The position numbers and the translations under genes were made by a program. The notes below the pieces were generated by a model. It made no database searches. It was not told the DNA's origin and was given only the letters and a program-made list of their open reading frames with translations. From Villigracilis sp024434165 (lineage in GTDB: Bacteria > Chloroflexota > Anaerolineae > Anaerolineales > Villigracilaceae), in NCBI GenBank assembly GCA_030263665.1, contig SZPK01000036.1, positions 1-64,000 on the forward strand: a DNA stretch of 64,000 nt, in the 5' to 3' direction. Of the stretch, positions 49,046-57,726 are shown one piece after another (position 1 is the stretch's first letter; every line of letters begins with the position of its first letter).

Positions 49046-50164
49046 TTATTCGAAGGTAACCACGGCGGTCATACCCCAGCGCATGGCGGGGTCGAAATCG
49101 GTGAGCAGGATGGTGACTTCATAGACGACATCGCCCTGATTTTCCGAGAAACTCTGGCTGATGGAAAGCACATTGCCTTTGAACTCCCTGCCGGGCAGGG
49201 CGTCCAGTTCGACGGTCACGGGTTGACCTTCCTCGATGTTGACCACGTCCATCTCAGTCAGGTCTTCGGTATTGACGATCCACTTGGACGTATCCGCAAT
49301 GGTGACAACCGGTTCGCCCGCCGGGGCGAACTCACCAACCTTGAGATTGAGGTCTGTAATCACGCCGAAGTGCGGCGCGCGCAGTTCGGCATTGGCAAGC
49401 ACGGCGCGGATTCCGGCGGTATCGAGCGCGAAGTTCGGGTCGTGGAGGGCATCGTAATCCTTCTGCGCGTGGAGCAGGCGGGCTTCGGCGTTCTGGAAGT
49501 CGGTCTCCAATTCCAGCCACTTGATGGAGAGGCGGTAGAGATTCCAGGCTTTGTCCAATGCCTTCTTCTTCACCCGGGCTTCGCCGGTGAGGGGGCGTTC
49601 CTTGTATTTATCGCGTTCCATCAATTCAAAATGGGCTTCCAGTTCCTCCGGGCTCATTTCGGAAAGATCCGCCCTCGGTTCGGCGTAATTGACCTTCTTG
49701 TCGTCGAGGTGCTTGAACGGCTCGAAATCGGCGCGCGCCTGGTTCAGTTGTTCGAGCATGGCAGTCACGGCTTCGGGCGGAGTCATGCCGCTGAACTGGG
49801 AGGGAACGTCGAAATCGTCCAGCCGGCTTTGGGCGTCGCGGAATTCCTTATAGGCGCCGGTCAATTCCTGCGCAGCGGCGGCTTGTGCGTCCTCCAGCGT
49901 TTGCGCCTCGTTGGATTTCACGCTGGCGATGACGCCGCCGGCTGTGACCGTATCACCTTCCTCGAGCAGGATTTCGCTGACCAGCCCGCTGGCGTTGAGT
50001 GATAATTCGGTATAGTGGATGGGTTCCAATTTCCCCTCCGCGATGATGATATCATCCGCCACCACGGTCGGGATGGGAGTCGCCTCTGCGGTGGCGGTGG
50101 CGCTCCCGCAGGCTGTAATTGAAATGGAAAGCAGGATGGGGATAATGAATTTTGCGATTTTCAT
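49046..50164 (-). CDS. HlyD/MacA-like periplasmic adaptor lipoprotein
   Basis: A 372-residue membrane-fusion protein. The signal peptide ends LSISITAC (lipobox Cys near residue 19). A lipoyl half-motif is near residue 55-80 (LSLNASGLVSEILLEEGDTV), followed by a long alpha-helical coiled-coil hairpin (~85-240), the second lipoyl half (AELRAPHFGVITDLNLKVGE near 260) and a beta-barrel domain with PVVTIADTSKWIV and LDALPGREFKG. GTTAATG-like longer starts are rejected because AAAAAGGAACCGCC ATG at 50164 precedes a clean signal peptide. It is the first gene of the exporter set; a 408-bp repeat island separates it from the ATPase. Confidence 0.9.
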   Translation of the reverse strand: MKIAKFIIPILLSISITACGSATATAEATPIPTVVADDIIIAEGKLEPIHYTELSLNASGLVSEILLEEGDTVTAGGVIASVKSNEAQTLEDAQAAAAQELTGAYKEFRDAQSRLDDFDVPSQFSGMTPPEAVTAMLEQLNQARADFEPFKHLDDKKVNYAEPRADLSEMSPEELEAHFELMERDKYKERPLTGEARVKKKALDKAWNLYRLSIKWLELETDFQNAEARLLHAQKDYDALHDPNFALDTAGIRAVLANAELRAPHFGVITDLNLKVGEFAPAGEPVVTIADTSKWIVNTEDLTEMDVVNIEEGQPVTVELDALPGREFKGNVLSISQSFSENQGDVVYEVTILLTDFDPAMRWGMTAVVTFE

Positions 50165-50301
50165 GGCGGTTCCTTTTTGATTTAGACCTGTGGATGCAGG
50201 AAAATTTCCGACACCTGTCATGCTGCGGTCTGGTTTACCTACGCAGGATGCCTGAAATGGTTGCAGGCATCCTGCAGAAAGAAGAACGGGGCGGGTATGT
50301 T

Positions 50302-52371
50302 ATGATTTCGCCACCTGTTTTCAAGCGAGGTCTCATCGTGATACTTTTTGCCGTCAACATTTCCCTCTCGGCATTTCTTCTTTTCCAAATTCAACCCATG
50401 ATCGGGAAGTTCATCCTGCCCTGGTTCGGCGGGACGCCCGCGGTCTGGTCAACGGCGATGCTGTTCTTCCAGGCGCTGCTGACGGGCGGCTATGCGTATG
50501 CCTACTGGCTCGTAAAGCGGACCCGCCAGCGGTGGATTCATTCCGTCCTCCTGGCGGTGACGCTTGCGCTTCTTGCCGCGCTCGGGGCGGTTTGGCGGTC
50601 CCCGATCACTCCCTCTGCTGATTGGCGTCCCAACGATGTCAGGTTTCCGGTGGGGAGCATTTTTGTCATTTTGAGCGTCTCGGTCGGCTTGCCGTATTTC
50701 GTGCTGGCGTCGAATGGACCTTTGATGCAGGCGTGGTTTAGCCGCTTGCAGCCCGGGTTTTCCTATGCGCGGCTGTATGCGCTGTCCAATGCGGGCTCGT
50801 TGTTTGGTCTGCTTGCCTATCCAATTTTGGTCGAGCCCAACCTGTCCCTTCAACAACAAGGCTGGAGTTGGGCAGTCGGTTTCATGGCGTTTGCGCTGGT
50901 GTCGTTTGCCATCATGAACCGCTTAAAGGCTGTACGCCTCTCTTTCCATGCCGCGCTCGAAACTACGGAAAAGCCTTCCGCTTCATTGAACCTGTTGTGG
51001 CTCACATTAAGCGGCATTGCCTCTCTTTTCCTCATTGCGGTCACCAATCAGATATCCCAGGAAGTAGCCGTCATCCCGTTTTTGTGGGCGCTTCCGCTGG
51101 CGATCTACCTGCTGACGTTCATCCTTGCCTTCTCCGATTCGCGTTGGTACGACCGCCGTCTTTTTGCGCTTGCGTTCAGCCTTGCCAGCCTTGCCTTGCT
51201 GTGGGTGTTCATGCGCGCCGGCGACCTGAACGTGGTCGTTCAAATTTCGGTTTATTGCCTGCTCCTGTTTTCGGCGTGTATGATCTGTCACGGGGAGTTG
51301 TATCAGCTTCGCCCGCCTGCCGGCCGGCTGACATCGTTCTATCTCATGGTCTCGTTGGGCGGCGCAGCGGGCGGGGTGTTCGTCAATTTTCTGGCTCCGC
51401 TCATCTTCAACGGCTATTGGGAGTTTTATCTCGGCTGGCTGATGTCGGCGGTCATTTTGATCGTGCGGCTTCTGCCGGCGTGGAAAGATTCCCATACGCT
51501 TCAGACTCGTACCATGCTTTTTTCGTTCCCATTGAGCGTTACCCTGCTCTGGGCGGGACTCAATCCCGGCGGGGGGTATCTCATGGCAGAGCGGAATTTC
51601 TATGGGGTGATTCGCGTGCAAGAGCGGGAGGACGGCGCGCTGGCGATGATCCACGGCGTGACCATTCACGGCATTCAGTATCCCGGGCAGCCGCATCTGG
51701 CGACCACTTATTATGCGGAAGACAGCGGGGTCGGTTTGCTGCTTCGCAGCCACCCCAAACGCGGAGAGGGTTTGCGTGTGGGCGTTTTAGGGCTGGGCGC
51801 AGGGACGTTGGCAGTTTATGCGGAGCCGGGGGATTCCTATCGGTATTACGAGATCAACGAGATCGTCATTCGACTGGCGGAGGGAGAAGGCGGGTATTTC
51901 ACATTCCTAAACGACAGCGCCGCAGCATCGGAAATCATCCCCGGCGATGCGCGCATCTCGCTTGAGAATGAACTGCGTTCCGGCGGGGCGCAAAACTTCG
52001 ATGTACTGGTGTTGGATACCTTCAGCAGCGACTCGATTCCGGTTCATTTGGTGACGCGGGAGGCGTTTTCCATTTATCTTCAGCATCTGTCGGCAAAGGG
52101 GGTGATCGCGGCGCACATCTCCAACCGCCATCTCGATCTCCAGCCGGTGTTCTGGAAGCAGGCGCAGGAATTCGGCTTGAATATCATTCGCGTGGATAAC
52201 GGGGCAGCAAATATTGGCGAATTCCCTTCCGTGTGGGTGCTGCTTTCAAAAGACCCTGCCGTGCTGGCGCTCCCTCCACTTGGGGAACGCGCTCAGACGT
52301 ATGATGGTTACTCCACGAATATTCCATTATGGACGGATGATTACAGCAACTTGTTTCAGATATTGAAGTAG
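50302..52371 (+). CDS. Fused MFS-like membrane domain / spermidine-synthase-like protein
   Basis: A 689-residue protein. Residues ~10-430 contain about a dozen hydrophobic helices (FLLFQIQPMIGKFILPWFGG and YALSNAGSLFGLLAYP are typical of this fused family). Residues ~470-680 form a spermidine-synthase-type Rossmann domain with a SAM-like glycine motif GVLGLGAGTLAVYAEPGD, YYEINEIVIRLA, and DVLVLDTFSSDSIPVHLVTREAF. The family is widespread, and whether it makes polyamines is unknown; several catalytic Asp of SpeE look displaced. I use the ATG at 50302; upstream frames overlap the divergent adaptor gene. No strong ribosome binding site precedes it. Confidence 0.85.
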   Translation: MISPPVFKRGLIVILFAVNISLSAFLLFQIQPMIGKFILPWFGGTPAVWSTAMLFFQALLTGGYAYAYWLVKRTRQRWIHSVLLAVTLALLAALGAVWRSPITPSADWRPNDVRFPVGSIFVILSVSVGLPYFVLASNGPLMQAWFSRLQPGFSYARLYALSNAGSLFGLLAYPILVEPNLSLQQQGWSWAVGFMAFALVSFAIMNRLKAVRLSFHAALETTEKPSASLNLLWLTLSGIASLFLIAVTNQISQEVAVIPFLWALPLAIYLLTFILAFSDSRWYDRRLFALAFSLASLALLWVFMRAGDLNVVVQISVYCLLLFSACMICHGELYQLRPPAGRLTSFYLMVSLGGAAGGVFVNFLAPLIFNGYWEFYLGWLMSAVILIVRLLPAWKDSHTLQTRTMLFSFPLSVTLLWAGLNPGGGYLMAERNFYGVIRVQEREDGALAMIHGVTIHGIQYPGQPHLATTYYAEDSGVGLLLRSHPKRGEGLRVGVLGLGAGTLAVYAEPGDSYRYYEINEIVIRLAEGEGGYFTFLNDSAAASEIIPGDARISLENELRSGGAQNFDVLVLDTFSSDSIPVHLVTREAFSIYLQHLSAKGVIAAHISNRHLDLQPVFWKQAQEFGLNIIRVDNGAANIGEFPSVWVLLSKDPAVLALPPLGERAQTYDGYSTNIPLWTDDYSNLFQILK

Positions 52372-52380
52372 GAAGACGAA

Positions 52381-52415
52381 CGAGGCGTTTCCAAAAATGG
52401 AAACGCCTCGTTTTT
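52381..52415. terminator. Intrinsic terminator between convergent genes
   Basis: CGAGGCGTTTCCA pairs with TGGAAACGCCTCG (13 bp) and is followed by TTTTTC on the plus strand; it lies between the spermidine-synthase-like gene and zwf. Confidence 0.92.
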
Positions 52416-53893
52416 CATTTCTCCAACAAAAGACTGACTTCCTCGTTCAGCCAGCGGCGCCCGTCGCGCGCGAGCAGGGTATCCGCTTCGGGTGGACCCC
52501 AGCTCCCTGGTTTGTAAACAGCCAGCGGCGGAGTCTGATGCGCTTCCCACGTCTGGAGGATGGGGTCAATCAGCGACCAGGCTGCCTCCACTTCGTCTGC
52601 ACGGGTGAAGAGCGAGGCGTCGCCCTGGAGCGCGTCGAGCAGGAGACGTTCGTAGGCTTCCGGGATGGCGGTCTTGCCGAAGGCTTCGGCGTAGTGGAAT
52701 TCCATATCCACCGAGCGGGTTTCGTTGACGGTATCGGGCGCTTTGGCTTCGAAGCGCAGGTGGACGCCTTCATCGGGCTGGAGGTACAGCACGAGGATGT
52801 TCGGCTTCATGGCTTGCATGGGGAACATGGTGGTGGGCGGCTCTTTGAATTGGATGATGATCTGCGTCTGCTTTTCGGCGAGGTTCTTGCCGGAACGCAG
52901 ATAGAACGGCACGCCCTTCCAGCGCCAGTTGTTGATGAAAAGCCGCAGTGCGGCGTATGTGGGTGTGGTGGACTTTGGGTTGACCTTTTCTTCGTCGCGG
53001 TAGCCTTTGTACTGCGCCCGCACCGTATTCGCCGCAACCTGCTCGGGCGGCATGGGCTGGATCGCGCTGAGAACTTTGACCTTCTCGTTGCGCAGGTGAC
53101 TCGCGCTGAATGAAGCAGGCGGTTCCATCGCCACGAGAGTGAGCAATTGCAGGAGGTGGTTTTGGAACATATCCCGCAAAACGCCGACGCCGTCGTAGAA
53201 GCCGGCGCGGTGTTCCAAACCGACCTTCTCGGCGACGGTGATCTGCACGTGGTCTATGTAGTTGCGATTCCAAAGCGGCTCGAAGATGGTGTTGGCAAAG
53301 CGCGTAAAGAGGATGTTCTGGACAGTTTCTTTGCCGAGGTAATGGTCAATGCGGTAGACCTGTTTCTCGTTCAGCGCTTTGTGAACCTGCTTGTTGAGTG
53401 TGACCGCCGAGGCGAGGTCGGTGCCGAAGGGCTTTTCGAGTACCACCCGCCGCCAGCCGCCGTTCTCGTGCAGTTGACCGGTGGCGTCGAGCTTGTCAAT
53501 GATGGCGGGGAAGAGCGTGGGCGGCAGCGCCATATAAAAAAGACGGTTGGCGTCGCCTTCTTCAGAGGCGGCGAGATAGTCGGCAAGCCGTTTGAAATCG
53601 CCTGTTTCGGCATATTTGCCTGTGAGGTAATGCAGGTTGGGGGCAAAGATGTTCCATTCTTCGTCGGTGAAGTCGAAGCCGGCGAATTCCTTCACGCCTT
53701 TGTGCAAATGCTCGCGGAACTGGTCGTCGGTAAATGCCGTCCCGCCGAAGCCGACGATTTGGAACTTCTTCGGAGTGCGCCGCTTGCGGAAAAGGTTGAA
53801 CAGCGAGGGGATTAATTTGCGCTGGGTCAGGTCGCCGGATGCGCCGAAGATGATGATCGTAGTCAGTAAACCGTTATAAAGTGGAGTGTTCAT
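52415..53893 (-). CDS. zwf: Glucose-6-phosphate 1-dehydrogenase
   Basis: A 492-residue enzyme that oxidises glucose 6-phosphate to 6-phosphogluconolactone with NADP or NAD. The coenzyme motif IIIFGASGDLTQRKLIPSLF spans residues 13-32, the active-site RIDHYLGKETVQN is near 187-199, with KPFG near 160. The length is standard. I start at 53893 (MNTPLYNG); the start has no strong ribosome binding site, and the upstream 90 bases are almost entirely heptamer repeats. Third gene of a pgl-gnd-zwf order on the minus strand: the whole oxidative branch of the pentose phosphate pathway, here in reverse order of pathway use. Confidence 0.97.
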   Translation of the reverse strand: MNTPLYNGLLTTIIIFGASGDLTQRKLIPSLFNLFRKRRTPKKFQIVGFGGTAFTDDQFREHLHKGVKEFAGFDFTDEEWNIFAPNLHYLTGKYAETGDFKRLADYLAASEEGDANRLFYMALPPTLFPAIIDKLDATGQLHENGGWRRVVLEKPFGTDLASAVTLNKQVHKALNEKQVYRIDHYLGKETVQNILFTRFANTIFEPLWNRNYIDHVQITVAEKVGLEHRAGFYDGVGVLRDMFQNHLLQLLTLVAMEPPASFSASHLRNEKVKVLSAIQPMPPEQVAANTVRAQYKGYRDEEKVNPKSTTPTYAALRLFINNWRWKGVPFYLRSGKNLAEKQTQIIIQFKEPPTTMFPMQAMKPNILVLYLQPDEGVHLRFEAKAPDTVNETRSVDMEFHYAEAFGKTAIPEAYERLLLDALQGDASLFTRADEVEAAWSLIDPILQTWEAHQTPPLAVYKPGSWGPPEADTLLARDGRRWLNEEVSLLLEK

Positions 53894-53895
53894 AA

Positions 53896-53980
53896 GAAGG
53901 ATCGTTGACGATAGACGATGGATGATGGACGATGGATGATTTTTCGCAGTCAACGATCTACCGTCTATCGTCTGTCGTCG
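53896..53980. repeat. Heptanucleotide repeat array with inverted halves between gnd and zwf
   Basis: On the plus strand GACGATA-GACGATG-GATGATG-GACGATG-GATGATT, a spacer TTTCGCAGTCAACGATC, then the complementary wording CCGTCTATCGTCTGTCGTC. GACGATAGACG and CGTCTATCGTC are exact inverted repeats, so the array can fold on itself. It makes up nearly all of the 90-bp intergenic region. Confidence 0.8.
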
Positions 53981-53983
53981 GCT

Positions 53984-54895
53984 CTATTCCGCTTTCTTGA
54001 TCGCATGTCCGCCGAACTGGTTGCGGAGGGCGGCGAGCATGCGGGCGGGGTAATTTTCCTCGTCGCGGCTGGCGAAGCGCATTTGCAGGGCGAGGGTGAT
54101 GACAGGCGCGGGAACGTCGAGATCAATGGACTCGAAGACCGTCCAGCGTCCTTCGCCGGAATCCGCAACCCAGGGTTGGATGTCCTTCAATTCGGTGTCT
54201 TCGTCGAGGGCGCGGGCGGCAAGGTCCAGCAGCCACGAGCGGACGACGCTGCCGTGCTGCCAGATATGCGAAATCTGCGCCAGGTCGAGACCGAATTCCT
54301 TTTTGCCTTTCAAAATGCCGAACCCTTCGGCAAAGGCTTGCATCATGCCGTATTCGATGCCGTTGTGAACCATCTTGACGTAGTGTCCCGCACCATGCGG
54401 ACCAACATGTCCCCAGCCCAAGTCCTTTGCAGGTGCAAGGGTTTCAAAGATGGGGTTTAGTTTCTTCGTCACTTCTTCCTTGCCGCCGATCATCAGGCTG
54501 TAGCCTTCGGTGAGACCCCAAATGCCACCGCTGGTGCCGCAGTCCACAAAATCAATGCCTTTGGCGGCGAGCATTTCGGCATGTTGGATGGTGTCTTTGT
54601 AATTCGAGTTGCCGCCGTCTATGATGATGTCGCCGGGTTTCAATAACGCTGCGACTTTCTCGATCGTTTCGGTGGTGGTTGCTCCGGCAGGGACCATGAC
54701 CCAAACCACTTTGGGAGAGGAAGTCAACTTGCCGATGGCTTCTTCGAGCGAGTAGGCTCCATCGACTCCGTTCTTGACGGCGCTATCCACCGTCTCTTTC
54801 GAGCGGGCGTAACCAACGACGCGATGTCCGCCTTTGGTGAGACGCCTTGCCATGTTCAATCCCATTTTGCCTAAACCGATTAGTGCTAATTCCAT
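53984..54895 (-). CDS. gnd: 6-phosphogluconate dehydrogenase, decarboxylating (short, ~300-residue type)
   Basis: A 303-residue enzyme that converts 6-phosphogluconate to ribulose 5-phosphate and CO2. The NAD(P) motif is LIGLGKMGLNMARRL (residues 5-19), with GNSNYKDT near 96, and catalytic Lys/Asn/Glu segment GPHGAGHYVKMVHNGIEYGMMQA near 167-189 (shortened). It is the short tetrameric form, about 170 residues shorter than the E. coli type. CCAAAGGAGCAAC ATG is the start. It lies between pgl and zwf, with a MITE-like repeat upstream and a heptamer array downstream. Confidence 0.96.
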   Translation of the reverse strand: MELALIGLGKMGLNMARRLTKGGHRVVGYARSKETVDSAVKNGVDGAYSLEEAIGKLTSSPKVVWVMVPAGATTTETIEKVAALLKPGDIIIDGGNSNYKDTIQHAEMLAAKGIDFVDCGTSGGIWGLTEGYSLMIGGKEEVTKKLNPIFETLAPAKDLGWGHVGPHGAGHYVKMVHNGIEYGMMQAFAEGFGILKGKKEFGLDLAQISHIWQHGSVVRSWLLDLAARALDEDTELKDIQPWVADSGEGRWTVFESIDLDVPAPVITLALQMRFASRDEENYPARMLAALRNQFGGHAIKKAE

Positions 54896-54916
54896 GTTGT
54901 TGCTCCTTTGGTTCTC

Positions 54917-55010
54917 GTCATTGCGAGGGCGATGGGTTTTGCTCGAAGCAATCCCCTACTTGATTGGGGATTGCTTCGTCGTAAAGAGCAAAGGCACTCT
55001 TCGCAATGAC
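54917..55010. repeat. MITE-like element (GTCATTGCGA ends) between pgl and gnd
   Basis: Perfect 10-bp terminal inverted repeats GTCATTGCGA (54917-54926) and TCGCAATGAC (55001-55010), with an internal hairpin GAAGCAATCCCC/GGGGATTGCTTC. CATTGCGAGG...GAAGCAATC wording is, from memory, a repeat common in many bacterial genomes. No coding capacity. Confidence 0.8.
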
Positions 55011-55018
55011 AGATTAGA

Positions 55019-55726
55019 TTATAAAAATTTTCCCGCCGCTTCATCAACCATCCAGACCAGGCTGCCATTCACAGGTTGGATTCTCTGCGCGGGGTATCGC
55101 TCCAGATTTCGTTCGCCATGTATGACGCGGCATACCATCTCTGCCTTGCCCGCGCCGGTGACGAGAAACCAGATCTCTCTGGCTTGATTGAACACCTTCG
55201 GCGTCAGGGAGACGCGGTTGGCGGGACGGTCTTGATAATGCGCGGTGACGGCGATTGTGGGTGTTTCGATCTCCACCGGCGAACCGGGGAAGAGCGAGGC
55301 AGTGTGCCCGTCTTCACCCATGCCGAGCAGGACAAGGTCAAAACGTGGAAATGCCAGCGGAGGTTCCATGAATCCGCTCAGAGTTTTGGCGTAATCTGCC
55401 GAGGCAGACTCAGGTTCGAGTTCCGATCTGACGCGGTGAATGTTCGTCGTCCCAATTTTGTTGAAGAGGATTTTTTTCGTCTGCCCGTAGGTGTTGCCGG
55501 GGTTGTCCACGGGTACGCAGCGCTCATCGCCCCAAAAGAAATGTACGCGAGTCCAGTCTATTATTTCGTTCGCAAGCCGTTCATACAATTTCATCGGCGT
55601 ACTGCCGCCGGAGAGTGAGACCAAAAAACGCCCGCGTTCGGCGATGGCTTGACCGGCAAGTTCGATGAATTTTTTTGCTGCGGCTTGACTTAGTTCGTCG
55701 CTGTCTCTAAATTTTAGGATGACCAT
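55019..55726 (-). CDS. pgl: 6-phosphogluconolactonase
   Basis: A 235-residue lactonase of the DevB/NagB-like type: FLVSLSGGSTPMKLYERL near residue 34, HFFWGDERCVPVDNPGNTYG near 62-81, LLGMGEDGHTASLFPGS near 132, and RVSLTPKVFNQAREIWFLVTG near 170. It hydrolyses 6-phosphogluconolactone, the product of zwf. First gene of pgl-gnd-zwf. Only 38 bp separate it from the divergent gene at 55765; a TACAAT hexamer on the minus strand (55741-55736) ends nine bases before its ATG, so its mRNA may be leaderless. Confidence 0.95.
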   Translation of the reverse strand: MVILKFRDSDELSQAAAKKFIELAGQAIAERGRFLVSLSGGSTPMKLYERLANEIIDWTRVHFFWGDERCVPVDNPGNTYGQTKKILFNKIGTTNIHRVRSELEPESASADYAKTLSGFMEPPLAFPRFDLVLLGMGEDGHTASLFPGSPVEIETPTIAVTAHYQDRPANRVSLTPKVFNQAREIWFLVTGAGKAEMVCRVIHGERNLERYPAQRIQPVNGSLVWMVDEAAGKFL

Positions 55727-55735
55727 GACCTGCCG

Positions 55736-55757
55736 ATTGTATCGCAGATGATAAAAT
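55736..55757. promoter_or_regulatory. Divergent -10 boxes, both next to start codons
   Basis: TACAAT on the minus strand (55741-55736), nine bases before the pgl ATG; TAAAAT on the plus strand (55752-55757), seven bases before the ATG at 55765. The intergenic distance of 38 bp leaves little space for anything but leaderless transcripts. Confidence 0.5.
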
Positions 55758-55764
55758 CTGAGCG

Positions 55765-56616
55765 ATGACTCAGATAAACCTCAAAAAACTTCAGGCGCTT
55801 CGCACGCGGACCTTCAACCTGCCTCCGCAAAAGAGGGTTGCGACTCCCGCCCAGGCTTTGACCTTCGTCAACAAACGCGGTTTTGTGTATTTCTGGCCCA
55901 TCAAAGGCGTGGACCTGCCTTCGCTGTGGGTGGCGGTTGCGGGAGACCGTCCCGTCGCCGATGCGCACGACGACCCGGGTCACATCACCTGGGGGTGGAA
56001 GGACAACGCTCTCGATAAAAAGATTTGGTACTACGGCAAAATCTTACGCGGCAAAGCGACCATGATCTCGCTGGAGATTGCCCCGTATTTTTACGCGCTC
56101 TCTGAAAACTACGGCGACCCCGAAGAGGATTATTTGACCGCCTACCGCGAAGGACGCCTGCCTCAGGCGGCAAAACAGGTGTACGAAGCCTTGCTCGATA
56201 AGGGCGCAATGCACACGATTGACCTGCGCAGGGAAGCGAAGCTCACAAATGCGAAGGATTCGGAATTCAATAAAGCCCTGGAATACCTGCAAAAGGATTT
56301 CAAGATTCTGCCCGTCGGTGTGGCGGAGGCAGGCGCGTGGAAGTACTCGCACATTTATGAAATCACCACACGGCATTTTCCCGATCTCTCCGAGCAGGCG
56401 CGGAGGATTTCGGAATCACAGGCGCGCGCCAGACTGCTGGAGTTGTACTTCAACATGGTCGGCGCGGCGCAGGTGCGCGATGTGAATAAGTTGTTTGGCT
56501 GGGGGAACGAGGTGGTGAAGCGAGTGGCAGGGAAGTTGGTGGAAAGCGGAAAGTTGAAGACAGTGGGACATCCCAAACATGCGGGGGAGTGGGTGGCAGT
56601 GAAAGAAGTTATATAG
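55765..56616 (+). CDS. AlkZ/YcaQ-related winged-helix protein
   Basis: A 283-residue protein resembling the HTH_42/AlkZ family of winged-helix DNA glycosylases in overall plan: LRTRTFNLPPQKRVATPAQALTFVNKRG at the N-terminus (shortened), GWKDNALDKKIWYYGKILRGKATMIS near 75-100, HTIDLRREAKL near 152 (a winged-helix unit), and DVNKLFGWGNEVVKRVAGKLVESGKLKTV near 240 (second winged helix). The QxQ catalytic motif of true AlkZ is not evident, so glycosylase activity is doubtful; I call it AlkZ-related only. It has a possible leaderless start (TAAAAT seven bases before ATG). Confidence 0.6.
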   Translation: MTQINLKKLQALRTRTFNLPPQKRVATPAQALTFVNKRGFVYFWPIKGVDLPSLWVAVAGDRPVADAHDDPGHITWGWKDNALDKKIWYYGKILRGKATMISLEIAPYFYALSENYGDPEEDYLTAYREGRLPQAAKQVYEALLDKGAMHTIDLRREAKLTNAKDSEFNKALEYLQKDFKILPVGVAEAGAWKYSHIYEITTRHFPDLSEQARRISESQARARLLELYFNMVGAAQVRDVNKLFGWGNEVVKRVAGKLVESGKLKTVGHPKHAGEWVAVKEVI

Positions 56617-56634
56617 CAGGCTGCGGGATCGGCT

Positions 56635-57726
56635 TCAATTGACAATCGAATTGAAGTAAGCCGTAAACTCCCGCCTGAATCGTTCGACCGAAAAGCGGGC
56701 TGCGTTTTCGCGTGCGGCTTCGCTTTTTATTTTCATGCTTTGGAATCGAAGAACCGCTTCGCTCAGGCTGCGGGACGACTGTTCCTGGAACAGCAAGCCG
56801 GTTTCTCCATCGCGGACGATTTCCGCCGCCCCGCCTTTTCCGTAGGCGATGACGGGACATCCCGCCGCCTGCGCCTCGACCATCGCAATGCCGAAATCCT
56901 CGGCAGCCATGTAAACGAAGGCTTTGGCGCGGTTGAGCAGGTCCGCTACGACTTCATCCGGCTGGTGACCGAGCAATTGGATGTTTTCGTGCGCGAGCTT
57001 TTTGAGGTTTGACATTTCAGGTCCATCGCCGACGATGACAAGCGGGAGCCTCAATTCGTTGAACGCTTTGATGATTCCGGCGGTCATTTTGTACGGAACC
57101 AGCCGCGAGACGTGGATGTAAAACTTCCCGCGTTCTTTTGCGGGCGAGAATCGCTCCACATGCACCGGCGGGTGGATGACCTGCGAATCCCTGCCCCAGG
57201 CTTGCTGGATCTTCTGCGCCGTCCAATGCGAGATGGCAAGCAGGTGATTCGCTCGCGGGGCGGATTCTCTGTCCCAGCGGCGGAGCAGACTCAAGGTCCA
57301 GCGTGCGGCGGCGCCGATGAGGGGCTTGTCCAGGCGGTGCAGGTGCAGGTAGTCATTCTGCAAGTGCCAGGCGTATCTCATCGGCGTACAGACGTACGAA
57401 ATGTGGATTTGATTCCCATTCGTCTTGATCCCGTGCGATACGGCATGAGAAATGGACAGCACCACGTCGTATGCGCGGACGTTCATGCTCTCGATGGCAA
57501 GCGGCATGAGCGGGAGCAGCCCGCGATAAAGATGCTCGACCTTTGGAATGGCTTGCAGAAACGAGGTTTTGACGCGCCTGTCCTCCAGCGGCGTGCCGAT
57601 CAGGTTTTGCCGGTTGTGGATGAGCGCATGCAGCTGCGCCTGCGGATGCAGATGCAGGATTTCAGTGAGCAGGCGTTCCGACCCGCCGTAAACATTCAGC
57701 CATTCGTGGATGATTGCCAGTTTCAA
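56635..57726 (-). CDS. GT4-family glycosyltransferase
   Basis: A 363-residue GT-B glycosyltransferase. The N-terminal domain starts KLAIIHEWLNVYGGSERLLTEIL (acceptor side), with ISYVCTPMRYAWHLQNDYL near 108; the C-terminal nucleotide-sugar domain has HVSRLVPYKMTAGIIKAFNEL near 205, GDGPEM, and the EX7E donor site EDFGIAMVEAQAAGCPVIAYGKGG near 275-297 (shortened). It transfers a sugar in exopolysaccharide assembly; linkage unknown. The reading frame overlaps the next gene upstream (57723) by 4 bp, so both minus-strand transferases are coupled. Confidence 0.92.
   Translation of the reverse strand: MKLAIIHEWLNVYGGSERLLTEILHLHPQAQLHALIHNRQNLIGTPLEDRRVKTSFLQAIPKVEHLYRGLLPLMPLAIESMNVRAYDVVLSISHAVSHGIKTNGNQIHISYVCTPMRYAWHLQNDYLHLHRLDKPLIGAAARWTLSLLRRWDRESAPRANHLLAISHWTAQKIQQAWGRDSQVIHPPVHVERFSPAKERGKFYIHVSRLVPYKMTAGIIKAFNELRLPLVIVGDGPEMSNLKKLAHENIQLLGHQPDEVVADLLNRAKAFVYMAAEDFGIAMVEAQAAGCPVIAYGKGGAAEIVRDGETGLLFQEQSSRSLSEAVLRFQSMKIKSEAARENAARFSVERFRREFTAYFNSIVN

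Noticed and set aside
53896..53980. CRISPR-like array
   Set aside because: Units are 7 bases with no spacers; this is a heptanucleotide tandem repeat.
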